DNA of 64,000 nt from Taishania sp965247975 (GTDB lineage Bacteria; Bacteroidota; Bacteroidia; Flavobacteriales_D; Crocinitomicaceae), in NCBI GenBank assembly GCA_965247975.1, contig OZ252050.1, positions 2,418,001 through 2,482,000 of the forward strand, written 5' to 3'. A model generated the notes under the pieces. It worked only from the letters and a program-made list of their open reading frames with translations, made no database searches and was not told where the DNA came from. Within the stretch, counting starts at the first letter, position 1. The number at the start of each line of letters is the position of its first letter. Positions 45,912 through 54,206 of the stretch are shown piece by piece. Position numbers and translations under genes: made by a program.

Positions 45912-46745
45912 ATGATAATGAAAGTTTCATTTTTTTTGAGTTGTCTGGTTTTATCCTTCCTGAGTTGTCAATCTCAAACAGACAATAGGTCAACCATTTT
46001 CGTTGAAGAGCCTGAACAAAACCAAGACATCCCCTTCGATTCCACTTTCAAAACGATTCATATTTTTGTAGCTCTTTGCGATAACAAATACCAGGGAATT
46101 GTTCCTGTACCAGCAAAAATTGGGAATGGCCAAGATCCAAACAACAATTTATATTGGGGCTGCGGATATGGAATTAGAACCTACTTCAAACGAAGTCAAG
46201 AATGGAAATTGGTTAGAACTCAAAAATTAGACTCTATCCGTCTAGAGCGATTAATTTTCAAACATGTAAGTAGAAAATTCTACCTTGTTGCGGATGCTTA
46301 TGATGGTCAATACATTGAAAAATGCACCAAAGATTTTCTAAAATGCAGCGCTGGATTATTGAAAGATACGATTCAACACAATCAAACAACAATTGGAATT
46401 GGAGGAAACTCCAGTTTAGTTTCGTACATTGGTCACAACGGCTTGATGGACTTTCAACTCGATGAAACATACAAGAACACCGATTCTAAAAAGCGAGATG
46501 TCATTATTTTAGCATGCTATAGCAAAAGTTATTTTTCAGGTCCACTTGAAAATTCAAATGTAAATCCATTGGTTTGGTCAACGCACTTGATGAGTCCAGA
46601 AGCGTATTCAATTCATGATGCTATTTCTGGTTATGTGTTGAATGAATCAAACGAGAAAATTAGAACACGTGCTGCTTTGGCATACAATAAGTTTCAAAAA
46701 TGTGGTGAAAGAGCTGCACGAAATTTATTGGTAACTGGTTGGTGA
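45912..46745 (+). CDS. Putative lipoprotein with caspase/CHAT-like His-Cys dyad
   Basis: This is a 277-residue protein with a hydrophobic leader ending in FLSC19, an imperfect lipobox. It has no family I know by name. By eye it shows the two core motifs of clan CD peptidases: a strand ending in Gly-His (VSYIGHNGLMDF, His175) and a hydrophobic strand ending in Ala-Cys (RDVIILACYSKSYF, Cys202). The His-Cys spacing of 27 is short compared with most caspases. An earlier strand TIHIFVALCDN could be beta-1. The gene is divergent from the LytTR regulator and 15 bases upstream of a serine hydrolase gene, likely one operon. Confidence 0.55.
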   Translation: MIMKVSFFLSCLVLSFLSCQSQTDNRSTIFVEEPEQNQDIPFDSTFKTIHIFVALCDNKYQGIVPVPAKIGNGQDPNNNLYWGCGYGIRTYFKRSQEWKLVRTQKLDSIRLERLIFKHVSRKFYLVADAYDGQYIEKCTKDFLKCSAGLLKDTIQHNQTTIGIGGNSSLVSYIGHNGLMDFQLDETYKNTDSKKRDVIILACYSKSYFSGPLENSNVNPLVWSTHLMSPEAYSIHDAISGYVLNESNEKIRTRAALAYNKFQKCGERAARNLLVTGW

Positions 46746-46760
46746 AAAAACGAACTTTCA

Positions 46761-47813
46761 ATGGGGAATATAGAAAAAACACTACAAACAATACTTGATA
46801 AGACAGTTGACCAAAAGAAAATTTTTGGTGCTTCCTTTTCTATCCAAAAAGGTAATAAAATATGGAATTGTGCTTCAGGAGATTTAGAAATAGATCAACA
46901 ATTCTTCATTGCGAGCACAACAAAACTGTTCACAACAGCAATTATTCTGCATTTAGAATCAACAGGGAAATTATCATTAAAAAACACTTTGAAGCAGTAT
47001 TTTGATGAGGATTTACTAAAAGGCTTGCATGAATTTGAAGGAAAAGATTATTCTGATCTAATTACAATTGAACAACTTTTGGCCCACACATCTGGTTTAC
47101 CCGATTATTTTCAAGATAAAGGAGAACATAAGGAAAGCTTAGAAACAATGTTGAAGTCAGGTGCGGATCAACGATGGACTTTTGAAGATTGCATTTCAAA
47201 GACAAAAAAAATCAAACCTCTTTTTATACCTGGCGCAAAAAACAAAGCACATTATTCTGACACCAATTTTCAACTTTTGGGAAAGATCATTGAAATTCTA
47301 ACCGGTAAAACGTATTCAGAGAACTGTAAAGAAATCATATACGAGCCTTTACAACTTGAAAAAAGCTATGTATATTCTGACATAAGTGATGAAAAGCCTG
47401 CTTCATTATACTTTAAATCAATTACCTTGAAAATTCCGAATGCAATGATTTCGTTTTGGGCTGATGGTGGAATTGTTTCCACAGCTGCTGAATTACTTCA
47501 TTTTATTCGAGCGTTTTTTTCAGGTGCTTTCTTTCCTAAAGAACGGATCGAACAATTGCAACAATGGAATCGTATTTTTTTCCCAATGAAATCTGGAATA
47601 GGTATTCATTTATTCAAATTACCATGGATTTTCAATCCATTCGGCGCTGTCCCCTATTTTCTTGGGCATTCAGGTCTTTCAGGTGCTTTGGCCTTTTATT
47701 GTCCAGAACACGAAATTTTTATATCCGGAACTGTAAATCAAATTGCATATCCAGACTGTTCGTTCAAAACGATGATTAAACTTACAAGAGCAATTGTTAA
47801 GTCTGAAGCATGA
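46761..47813 (+). CDS. Class C beta-lactamase-like serine hydrolase, no signal peptide
   Basis: This is a 350-residue protein. S52-T-T-K55 is the SxxK box, Y164-S-D166 the YxN-like motif (Asp in place of Asn), and GHSGLSG near 300 the HxG motif. The family word LLAHTSGLPDYF is at 105-116. No leader is visible, so it is probably cytoplasmic, unlike the paralogue at 39.7 kb. Activity is likely esterase or D-amino peptidase, not drug resistance. It follows the caspase-like lipoprotein gene by 15 bases and may be co-regulated by the LytTR protein. Confidence 0.82.
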   Translation: MGNIEKTLQTILDKTVDQKKIFGASFSIQKGNKIWNCASGDLEIDQQFFIASTTKLFTTAIILHLESTGKLSLKNTLKQYFDEDLLKGLHEFEGKDYSDLITIEQLLAHTSGLPDYFQDKGEHKESLETMLKSGADQRWTFEDCISKTKKIKPLFIPGAKNKAHYSDTNFQLLGKIIEILTGKTYSENCKEIIYEPLQLEKSYVYSDISDEKPASLYFKSITLKIPNAMISFWADGGIVSTAAELLHFIRAFFSGAFFPKERIEQLQQWNRIFFPMKSGIGIHLFKLPWIFNPFGAVPYFLGHSGLSGALAFYCPEHEIFISGTVNQIAYPDCSFKTMIKLTRAIVKSEA

Positions 47814-48046
47814 AACCAAGATTAAATAAACGAACTACTAGCAATTTGTGAAATTTGGGATGAAGTTAACAATCGAAAAATTACAAAAACTTGAAATTCA
47901 AGAATTCGTTATACTTTAGGACTGAAGGTTTAATAGATTGGATTAAAAAAAAGGTGCCAAAATATTAAACACGAACTATATAAAATCAAAGAACTCCAAA
48001 AATAGATTTTGCATGTTTAACAAAACTCATCAAAAATCAAATCTGA
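47814..48046. other. Gap with a possible coding remnant
   Basis: A short frame from about 47830 to 47896 reads INELLAICEIWDEVNNRK before a stop, with protein-like composition but no start. A second frame shortly after reads RYTLGLKV. These look like scraps of a lost gene, though chance cannot be excluded. No promoter box or hairpin was seen. Confidence 0.2.
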
Positions 48047-48352
48047 ATGAATCCAAAAATTCACTATCAATTCCACACAAAAATCTGGCAACATCAAGGC
48101 ACTGCTGGTGGTTCATGGCAATTTGCCTCCTTGCCCTCAGATATGTCTGTTGAAATTCGAAACTTATTCCAATGGCAGGAAGAAGGCTGGGGAAGATTAA
48201 AAGCAAAAGCTCAGATCAATCAGACGACTTGGGATACTTCCATTTGGTTCGATTCAAAATCAAAAACCTATTTATTACCACTTAAATCTGAAATTCGAAA
48301 AAAAGAGAAATTGGAAATCGGCATGGAATTAGAAATTTCCATTTGGGTCTAA
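48047..48352 (+). CDS. DUF1905 domain protein
   Basis: This 101-residue protein matches the DUF1905 layout. FHTKIWQHQGTAGGSWQFASLP (9-30), where the W-x(6)-W-x(2)-LP pattern is typical, is followed by GWGRLKAKAQINQTTWDTSIWFD (58-80) and a C-terminus YLLPLKSEIRKKEKLEIG. The fold is a small beta barrel of unknown function, sometimes fused to bacteriocin-protection YdeI-type domains; here it is alone. Monocistronic by position. Confidence 0.85.
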   Translation: MNPKIHYQFHTKIWQHQGTAGGSWQFASLPSDMSVEIRNLFQWQEEGWGRLKAKAQINQTTWDTSIWFDSKSKTYLLPLKSEIRKKEKLEIGMELEISIWV

Positions 48353-48500
48353 TTGGATTTAAATCGCCTAATTACGAGCATTTAATACAGTGCAAGACTA
48401 ATTAAAAATAATACATAAATAAACTTTATTAAAAAAATAATCAATTTTATTTAACTTTTATTGAATATTATTTATATTTGCATAAATAAAATTTGTGTCT

Positions 48501-48761
48501 ATGCAAAAATTACCCATCATTTGTCCGAGTTGTGCAAACACATTATCTGTAAGTCAGTTGGCATGCAGTAAATGCGCAACAACTATTTCTGGTGATTATT
48601 TACTGCCACAATTTTTGCGCTTGTCTATCGAAGACCAACAATTTGTGATGGATTTTATTCTGTCTGGAGGTAGTCTAAAAGAGATGGCAAGCAAATTATC
48701 AAAAAGTTATCCAACTGTCAGAAACATGTTAGATGATATCATTGAAAAATTAAATCACTAG
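48501..48761 (+). CDS. DUF2089 family zinc-ribbon protein
   Basis: A GTG at 48495 would add two residues, but the ATG at 48501 (MQKLPIICPSC) is preferred, giving 86 residues. CPSC at about 8-11 and CSKC at about 22-25 form a zinc ribbon. The rest is a helix-turn-helix-like segment, LSIEDQQFVMDFILSGGSLKEMASKLSKSYPTVRNMLDDIIEKL, typical of DUF2089. It is probably a small DNA-binding regulator. The next gene (membrane protein) starts 4 bases after its stop, so it may regulate that operon. Confidence 0.85.
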   Translation: MQKLPIICPSCANTLSVSQLACSKCATTISGDYLLPQFLRLSIEDQQFVMDFILSGGSLKEMASKLSKSYPTVRNMLDDIIEKLNH

Positions 48762-48765
48762 AACC

Positions 48766-49338
48766 ATGAAGCAATTATTATTTAACCCTTTTCAGCGATT
48801 TAGCGAAGTTCAATTAATCGTTTTTGGCATCATCATAACCGCTTTTGGAACTTGGGCTTCTACATACTTTAATTTGAGATATGATGGCGCTTTGGATATG
48901 CATTTTTCTACTAAAAATCATTGGACAATTTCTCTTATCGATAATTTCATCAATATTAGTTGTCTCTTCCTTTTTCTGATCTTAGCGGGAAAAATAATCA
49001 ACAAAAAAACAAGGTTGATTGATGTTTTGGCAACAATTTTAGCTGCACGTGCTCCACTCTATCTTATTCCATTTTTCAATTTCGACAATTCGCTTTCTAT
49101 TGACATGACCAATAAAACAATTGCCGAAATGCAAGCTGCTGTTTTTAGTAATATAACACTTGTCATAATTAGTTCCATTTTTGCATTATTCGCTCTTATT
49201 TGGTACGTTGCTCTATTGTTTAACGGCTACAAGACAGCCTCAAACGGCAAGGGAAGTAAATCCGTTTTCTATTTCATTGGTGCATTGCTCCTTGCTGAAA
49301 TCGTTTCAAAAGTTTTAATCATTTTCTTAAACAAATAA
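48766..49338 (+). CDS. Polytopic membrane protein (YIP1-like)
   Basis: This 190-residue protein has four to five hydrophobic helices. It starts LLFNPFQRFSEV, a common opening of YIP1-family proteins, and has the middle helix LIDVLATILAARAPLYLIPFF and the C-terminal pair WYVALLFNGYKTASNGKGSK..FYFIGALLLAEIVSKVL, which fit the YIP1 pattern. Function is unknown. It lies between the DUF2089 regulator (4 bases) and the alpha/beta hydrolase (2 bases), so the three form one operon. Confidence 0.65.
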   Translation: MKQLLFNPFQRFSEVQLIVFGIIITAFGTWASTYFNLRYDGALDMHFSTKNHWTISLIDNFINISCLFLFLILAGKIINKKTRLIDVLATILAARAPLYLIPFFNFDNSLSIDMTNKTIAEMQAAVFSNITLVIISSIFALFALIWYVALLFNGYKTASNGKGSKSVFYFIGALLLAEIVSKVLIIFLNK

Positions 49339-49340
49339 TC

Positions 49341-50726
49341 ATGAAAACAATTCTTTCAATCATCGCACTCTGTGCTGTAAATTTTCTTTTTGCTCAAAAT
49401 TTTTTGGGCGATTGGCATGGTAAATTAGAAATCAGTGGAATGCCACTTCGCATTACATTTCACGTTTCAAAAACAGATGCAGGTCTAGCATCCACTATGG
49501 ATAGTCCAGATCAAAAAGCCTTTGATATCCCGATGACAAGCACAACTGTAGAAAATGGTCAATTAATCATTACGAGCAAAGAAATGGGAGCAACCTATAA
49601 AGCTGCATTAACTAACAATGAACTCCAAGGAATTTTTGCTCAAGGTGGGACTAATTTCCCATTAAACATGACTAGAAATGAGCTGGATAAAACTGAATTA
49701 AAACGACCCCAAGAACCCAAAGAACCGTTTAATTATGAGGTAACGGAAGTGTCTTTTTCAAATGATGCAGCTAAAGTCACTTTATCTGGTACGTTAACTA
49801 CTCCAAAAGGGAAAGGAAAATTTCCCGTTGCTATTTTGATTTCCGGAAGTGGTCCACAAAACCGCAATGAAGAATTGCTGGGACATAAACCTTTCCTGGT
49901 TATTGCTGATTATTTAACGAAAAACGGAATAGCAGTCCTACGTTACGATGATCGTGGCACAGCTAAATCGACTGGAAATTTTGATACAGCCACAAGCGAA
50001 GATTTTGCAAAAGATGCAGAGGCTGCAATTGCTTTTTTGAAAACTCAGAAAAAGATTGACAAATCAAAAATTGGATTGATTGGTCACAGTGAAGGTGGAT
50101 TAATCGCTCCAATGGTGGCTAGTAAAACTGAAAATGGAGTTGCTTTTGTTATCATGCTTGCTGGTCCAGGAATTCCAGGTTCTGAAATCTTAATTCTTCA
50201 ACAAGAATTGATTGCTCGGGCAGAAGGAGAAAGTGAAAAATCCATCAAGGAAACAAAAATTTGGTCGGAAGATGCTTTCGCATTCATGAAAAATAACATG
50301 AGTTCACCAAACTTCGATGATCGCTTTTTGACGCATATTCAAGACTTAAACACACGCATTTTAGATACTCTACCTCAAGGATTTACCCTAGAAGAACTTT
50401 CTAAAACACAATACGATGCATTAAATAATCCTTGGATGAAATTTTTCTTGTTATTCGATCCAAAAGAAGCGTTACAAAAAACGACTTGTCCTATTTTAGC
50501 ATTGAATGGAGAAAAAGACCTTCAAGTCCCGTTTAAAGAAAACCTTGAAGCGATTAAAAAATATACTGCAAACAACAAAAATGCTAAAGTCGTGGCATTA
50601 CCAAATTTGAATCACTTGTTTCAACATACTGAAACCGGTGCACCAAATGAATATGCGAAAATTGAAGAAACTTTTTCTTCTGAAGTTTTGACACTCATGA
50701 AAGATTGGATCTTAGGATTGAAATAA
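49341..50726 (+). CDS. Exported alpha/beta hydrolase
   Basis: This 461-residue protein has a signal peptide (1-19, ending LFAQ). An N-terminal small beta domain (20-115, FLGDWHGKLEISGMPLRITFHV) is often seen in Bacteroidota hydrolases of this type. An alpha/beta hydrolase domain follows: FPVAILISGSGPQNRNEE (oxyanion), VLRYDDRGTAKSTG, GLIGHSEGGLIAP with nucleophile Ser250, LALNGEKDLQVP with the acid, and LNHLFQ with the His. It probably acts as an esterase or peptidase-like hydrolase in the periplasm. It is last in the DUF2089 operon. Confidence 0.85.
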   Translation: MKTILSIIALCAVNFLFAQNFLGDWHGKLEISGMPLRITFHVSKTDAGLASTMDSPDQKAFDIPMTSTTVENGQLIITSKEMGATYKAALTNNELQGIFAQGGTNFPLNMTRNELDKTELKRPQEPKEPFNYEVTEVSFSNDAAKVTLSGTLTTPKGKGKFPVAILISGSGPQNRNEELLGHKPFLVIADYLTKNGIAVLRYDDRGTAKSTGNFDTATSEDFAKDAEAAIAFLKTQKKIDKSKIGLIGHSEGGLIAPMVASKTENGVAFVIMLAGPGIPGSEILILQQELIARAEGESEKSIKETKIWSEDAFAFMKNNMSSPNFDDRFLTHIQDLNTRILDTLPQGFTLEELSKTQYDALNNPWMKFFLLFDPKEALQKTTCPILALNGEKDLQVPFKENLEAIKKYTANNKNAKVVALPNLNHLFQHTETGAPNEYAKIEETFSSEVLTLMKDWILGLK

Positions 50727-50748
50727 AAATAAATCCTATGCTCAATTT

Positions 50749-52389
50749 TCAATTCTCTTTGCAGAATAATTCCAATATTGGCTTTCCAGTCACAGAACTC
50801 GGAAAAGCTACATTCATGAAATGCGCCAACGTTGGGACAATATCTGTTATTTCGACAACTCTGAAAACTTCTTTCTTCGGGATTTGAGCTCCAAACCAAA
50901 GCAAAGGCACGTGAGAATCATACGAATACGCTGAGCCGTGGCTAGTTCCTTTTCCTGTTAAAGGACTTGGAGCTAGCTTGGGTAAAAAACCAGATTCAAG
51001 CATAAACACCACATCGCCACTCACATTTTTGTTGTAACCTCGTTTGATTTTTTCTGTCCAAAAATCTCCGTATCCAGATGCAAGAAGTTCTTGTGCAGTG
51101 TAAGCGCGCTTCACTCCTTCCCATTGCATGATTTCTGCTTTAGCATACTCTGCAATCTCTTGTCTATTGGCTTTGTTTGCTTGAATTAATGAATCATTAA
51201 GGTATATATTCAAATTCGTATGCGCTTTGTAATAATTTGCTCCGAATTTCTCCGTTATTTTAGTTTGAAGCTTTTGAAGTGGTTCGCTTAATAAAACATA
51301 ACCGCCGGGTAAATTATTATCAACCAAATATTGAGGAACGGGCACAACAGCGTGATCCGCAGTTAAAAAAACTATGTATTCTCCCTTTCCAATTTGAATG
51401 TCCAATGCATTCAAAAGTCGCTCAATGTCTTGATCTAAACGCAAATAAGTATCTTCAATTTCGACAGCTTGTGGACCAAATTCATGACCAATGATGTCTG
51501 GAGTAGAATAACTGATCGCTAAAAAGTCAGTCTGTTCATCTTTTCCTAAACTTTCATTTTTCAGTGCTCCAAGGGCAAAGTCTGTCAAATAACTATCCGC
51601 AAACGGTGTTGTAGTGAATAAGTCAAAATTCAAGGTGTCCTTTGACATGACACTTAAATCGTACGGAAATGTTGGCGTTGTTTTACCTGGCAACAAGTGC
51701 TCATAAGGTGAATCATCTTTTCCGCTTGCGGTGTAAGTTTTAATGTCATACAATGTTTTCCAAGTTTGCTTTAAATAGCTCTGCGGATAATCTTGTTTGT
51801 TAAAATTCGTAACCCAACTTGGTAACGTTTGTTTAAAAAATGTGCTCGTGATAAAATCGCCCGAGGTGTAATCAAACCAATAACTTCCATCACTCAGATG
51901 ACCTCCAGGCAAAATTGCTCCACGATTTTTAATCGACATCGAAATCACTTTGGCATTCGGATACGTCATTTTTAATTGATCAGTGATCGTATTTACCAAC
52001 AATCGATTTGGAGAACATTTCCCTTCTTCTGTTGTGGCTCCAACTGCTTTTACCGTTAAATCTTCGATGCAATTCACAGATTTTTTACTCGATCTTTCAT
52101 ACCAATCATTTCCAACAATTCCGTGATTTTCTGGTGTTGTACCTGTGTAAATGGATGCATGACCAGGTCCTGTGTATGTTGGAACGTAGTTGTACATTGC
52201 ACTTCGGCAATTCGTTCCTTCAACCATCAAACGCTTGAAACCACCTGCAGAATAGCGACTTTGATAACGATACAGATATTCATAGCACATTTGATCTACC
52301 ACAATCCCAACGATTAATTTGGGAGTAGTTTTCTCTTGGGCAAACGAATTTTGAAATAAGATAATAGATAATAATACTGCGAACCTCAT
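50749..52389 (-). CDS. pafA: Alkaline phosphatase PafA
   Basis: The frame opens at 52452, but ATG 52387-52389 starts the signal peptide (MRFAVLLSIILFQNSFAQ), giving 546 residues, the same length I recall for the well-studied PafA of Elizabethkingia. Catalytic features line up: nucleophile Thr73 in PTYTGPGHA, Asn94 in IVGNDWYER, and Lys154/Arg156 in SIKNRGAILPGG, which make PafA a monoesterase. Zinc ligands sit in STPDIIGHEFGP, LTADHAVV and GKGTSHGSAY. It releases phosphate from monoesters in the periplasm or outside. It is divergent from miaE and convergent with the hydrolase. Confidence 0.92.
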   Translation of the reverse strand: MRFAVLLSIILFQNSFAQEKTTPKLIVGIVVDQMCYEYLYRYQSRYSAGGFKRLMVEGTNCRSAMYNYVPTYTGPGHASIYTGTTPENHGIVGNDWYERSSKKSVNCIEDLTVKAVGATTEEGKCSPNRLLVNTITDQLKMTYPNAKVISMSIKNRGAILPGGHLSDGSYWFDYTSGDFITSTFFKQTLPSWVTNFNKQDYPQSYLKQTWKTLYDIKTYTASGKDDSPYEHLLPGKTTPTFPYDLSVMSKDTLNFDLFTTTPFADSYLTDFALGALKNESLGKDEQTDFLAISYSTPDIIGHEFGPQAVEIEDTYLRLDQDIERLLNALDIQIGKGEYIVFLTADHAVVPVPQYLVDNNLPGGYVLLSEPLQKLQTKITEKFGANYYKAHTNLNIYLNDSLIQANKANRQEIAEYAKAEIMQWEGVKRAYTAQELLASGYGDFWTEKIKRGYNKNVSGDVVFMLESGFLPKLAPSPLTGKGTSHGSAYSYDSHVPLLWFGAQIPKKEVFRVVEITDIVPTLAHFMNVAFPSSVTGKPILELFCKEN

Positions 52390-52458
52390 GCTTTTTTTTT
52401 GAGTAAAAATAACGATTTCATTTTCAACTTCAATCAATTCAGGATGACTCAAAGTTTA

Positions 52459-52486
52459 TTGTTTCATCGGAATTTGGTTAATTTTG
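52459..52486 (+). promoter_or_regulatory. miaE promoter (TTG and TAATTTTG)
   Basis: TAATTTTG at 52479-52486 matches the -7 consensus, with a TTG at 52459-52461 at a suitable -33 distance (17 bases between). The leader before the ATG at 52503 would be about 10 bases. Confidence 0.5.
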
Positions 52487-52502
52487 TAATAAATTATTGA
52501 AT

Positions 52503-53093
52503 ATGCTTGGATTAAAGATGCCTACGGATCCACGTTGGGTTAACATCGCAGAGAGAAATATTGAAGAAGTACTTATCGACCATGCTTTTTGCGAACAAAA
52601 GGCGGCAAGCAACGCAATTTCAATTATCATTCAATATCCACATTTAACAGATTTGGTGGAAGAAATGACCGCTATCTCCATCGAAGAAATGCAACATTTT
52701 GAAATGGTTCACCAAAAGCTAATTGATCGTGGCTTAAAACTTGGTTTCGACCGAAAGGACCCATATGTCAGTGATTTGTCAAAATACTTGAAACAAGTGA
52801 ATGGCGGTGGACCGCGCGAAAGTCATTTTGTGAATCAAATGCTTTTTGCAGCCATGATTGAAGCAAGAAGTTGCGAGCGATTTAAAATTCTAAGTGAAGA
52901 ACTAAAAGATCCAGATTTAAGAGATTTTTACCGTGATTTAATGGAAAGCGAAGCAAGACATTACACTACTTTCCTCAAATATGCACGAAAATATGGCGGT
53001 AAAATCAACGTCGATGAACGCTGGCAACAATTCTTAGATTTTGAAGCTTCGCTCATGGAAAAGTATGGAAAAACAGAAACAATGCATGGCTAG
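52503..53093 (+). CDS. miaE: tRNA 2-methylthio-N6-isopentenyladenosine hydroxylase (MiaE)
   Basis: The ATG at 52503 (MLGLKMPTDPRW) is the preferred start over TTG 52497, giving 196 residues. MiaE is a ferritin-like di-iron enzyme that hydroxylates the ms2i6A base at position 37 of tRNAs. Iron ligands are visible in EVLIDHAFCEQKAAS, SIEEMQHFEMVH, MIEARSCERFKIL and MESEARHYTTF, two E-x2-H pairs. The helical bundle and length fit the family. It stands alone with its own promoter box, divergent from pafA. Confidence 0.92.
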   Translation: MLGLKMPTDPRWVNIAERNIEEVLIDHAFCEQKAASNAISIIIQYPHLTDLVEEMTAISIEEMQHFEMVHQKLIDRGLKLGFDRKDPYVSDLSKYLKQVNGGGPRESHFVNQMLFAAMIEARSCERFKILSEELKDPDLRDFYRDLMESEARHYTTFLKYARKYGGKINVDERWQQFLDFEASLMEKYGKTETMHG

Positions 53094-53189
53094 TGAATTA
53101 AGACCGCAAAGCAGAGACGCAGTCAATTTAAAAATGAAGCAATTAAAAATTGCGGTGATTAAAACCCTCTTTATTTTTAATTCCTTAAT

Positions 53190-54206
53190 TTATTTCTGAA
53201 TCACAAACTTCAATTCTACCGCTTCGCCATTTTTAGTGGTCTTAACAAAATAAGTTCCGGCAGCTTGATTTTTAAGTTCAATTTTCATATTTTCACTGTT
53301 CGACTTAAATTCCTTCACTATTTTTCCGTCCAAATCTAAAATGATAACATCCGCATTCAAATCCAACCCAACTAGCTCAAAAGCACCTTTCGATGGATTT
53401 GGAAACAAAACAATGGATGGTTTCATTACCCCCTCAATACCAGAAGTAGCTGTGTTATATGCAACCGTAAAGTCATCAAAATAGAAGCCATCGCCTCTCG
53501 TTCCAGGGTCCGCTTTTAAAACAAAACGAACTTTAATTATCTGACCCAAATAATCACTCAAATCAATTTCTTCACGCACCCATGAAGGTTGTGCGCCATC
53601 CCAAATTGGCTCGCCATCTGGTTGAACACTTCCATCTGCAGAGGTTCCAGCATTGGTATACAACCCGCATTGACCATTCCACGTAGTTCCATTGTCTGTT
53701 GAAACTTGAAATTGACAATAATCATACTCCGCTTCAATTTCCCATTTAGCAAAAAACGAAATTTGAGCTCCTGTTGCATTTGTTAAGTCAATTGAATTAT
53801 TAAATTGATATGAAGTATTCGCATTGTTGTTATAATTTCCAGAAGGACTGTCTGTAAATGAATTTGTTGCAGAATAAAAATCTGAACTTGTCAACGCCCA
53901 ACTTCCAGTCCAATTTGTATTTGTAGAAGCATCATCAAATGCTTGTTGCACGTATGATCCATAAATCTTATAAATTGTATCTCGATCTATCCAAGTGCCA
54001 TAATTGGTTTCTATAATATATTTCACTTCGTCACCCAGTTGAATAGATGGAGATAAAGTGTAACTAATATTTGAATCATCCATTTCTCTAATTGCTAAAT
54101 TATAAGTTACTGGAGCTCCTACGGATTGAACATTCAATAAAGGAACTAATGAAACTGTAACGGCTCCATTCTCCAAACCTAATCTTTGAACATTATGATG
54201 AAAACG
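53190..54206 (-). CDS. C-terminal part of a frameshifted M14 carboxypeptidase (beta-sandwich plus T9SS type A domain)
   Basis: This open frame has only an artificial TTG start, inside the upstream reading. It begins in sense at RFHHNVQRLGLENGAVTVSLVPL, the continuation of the M14 protein encoded upstream in another frame. It holds a beta-sandwich domain (about 115-260, FFAKWEIEAEYDYCQFQVSTDNGTTW and FYFDDFTVAY, immune-inhibitor-A/MAM-like) and a type A sorting domain (VLFPNPSKGAFELVG to LKFVIQK). Rejoining by one base removed from the T4 run at 54201-54204 gives one protein of about 780 residues. Whether this is decay or a sequence error is unknown. Confidence 0.75.
   Translation of the reverse strand, partial: RFHHNVQRLGLENGAVTVSLVPLLNVQSVGAPVTYNLAIREMDDSNISYTLSPSIQLGDEVKYIIETNYGTWIDRDTIYKIYGSYVQQAFDDASTNTNWTGSWALTSSDFYSATNSFTDSPSGNYNNNANTSYQFNNSIDLTNATGAQISFFAKWEIEAEYDYCQFQVSTDNGTTWNGQCGLYTNAGTSADGSVQPDGEPIWDGAQPSWVREEIDLSDYLGQIIKVRFVLKADPGTRGDGFYFDDFTVAYNTATSGIEGVMKPSIVLFPNPSKGAFELVGLDLNADVIILDLDGKIVKEFKSNSENMKIELKNQAAGTYFVKTTKNGEAVELKFVIQK

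Noticed and set aside
39660..47813. Antibiotic-resistance beta-lactamase locus
   Set aside because: The two class C-like proteins have SxxK and YxN/YSD motifs but belong to the broad esterase/DD-peptidase-like group, and one is cytoplasmic; nothing supports drug resistance.
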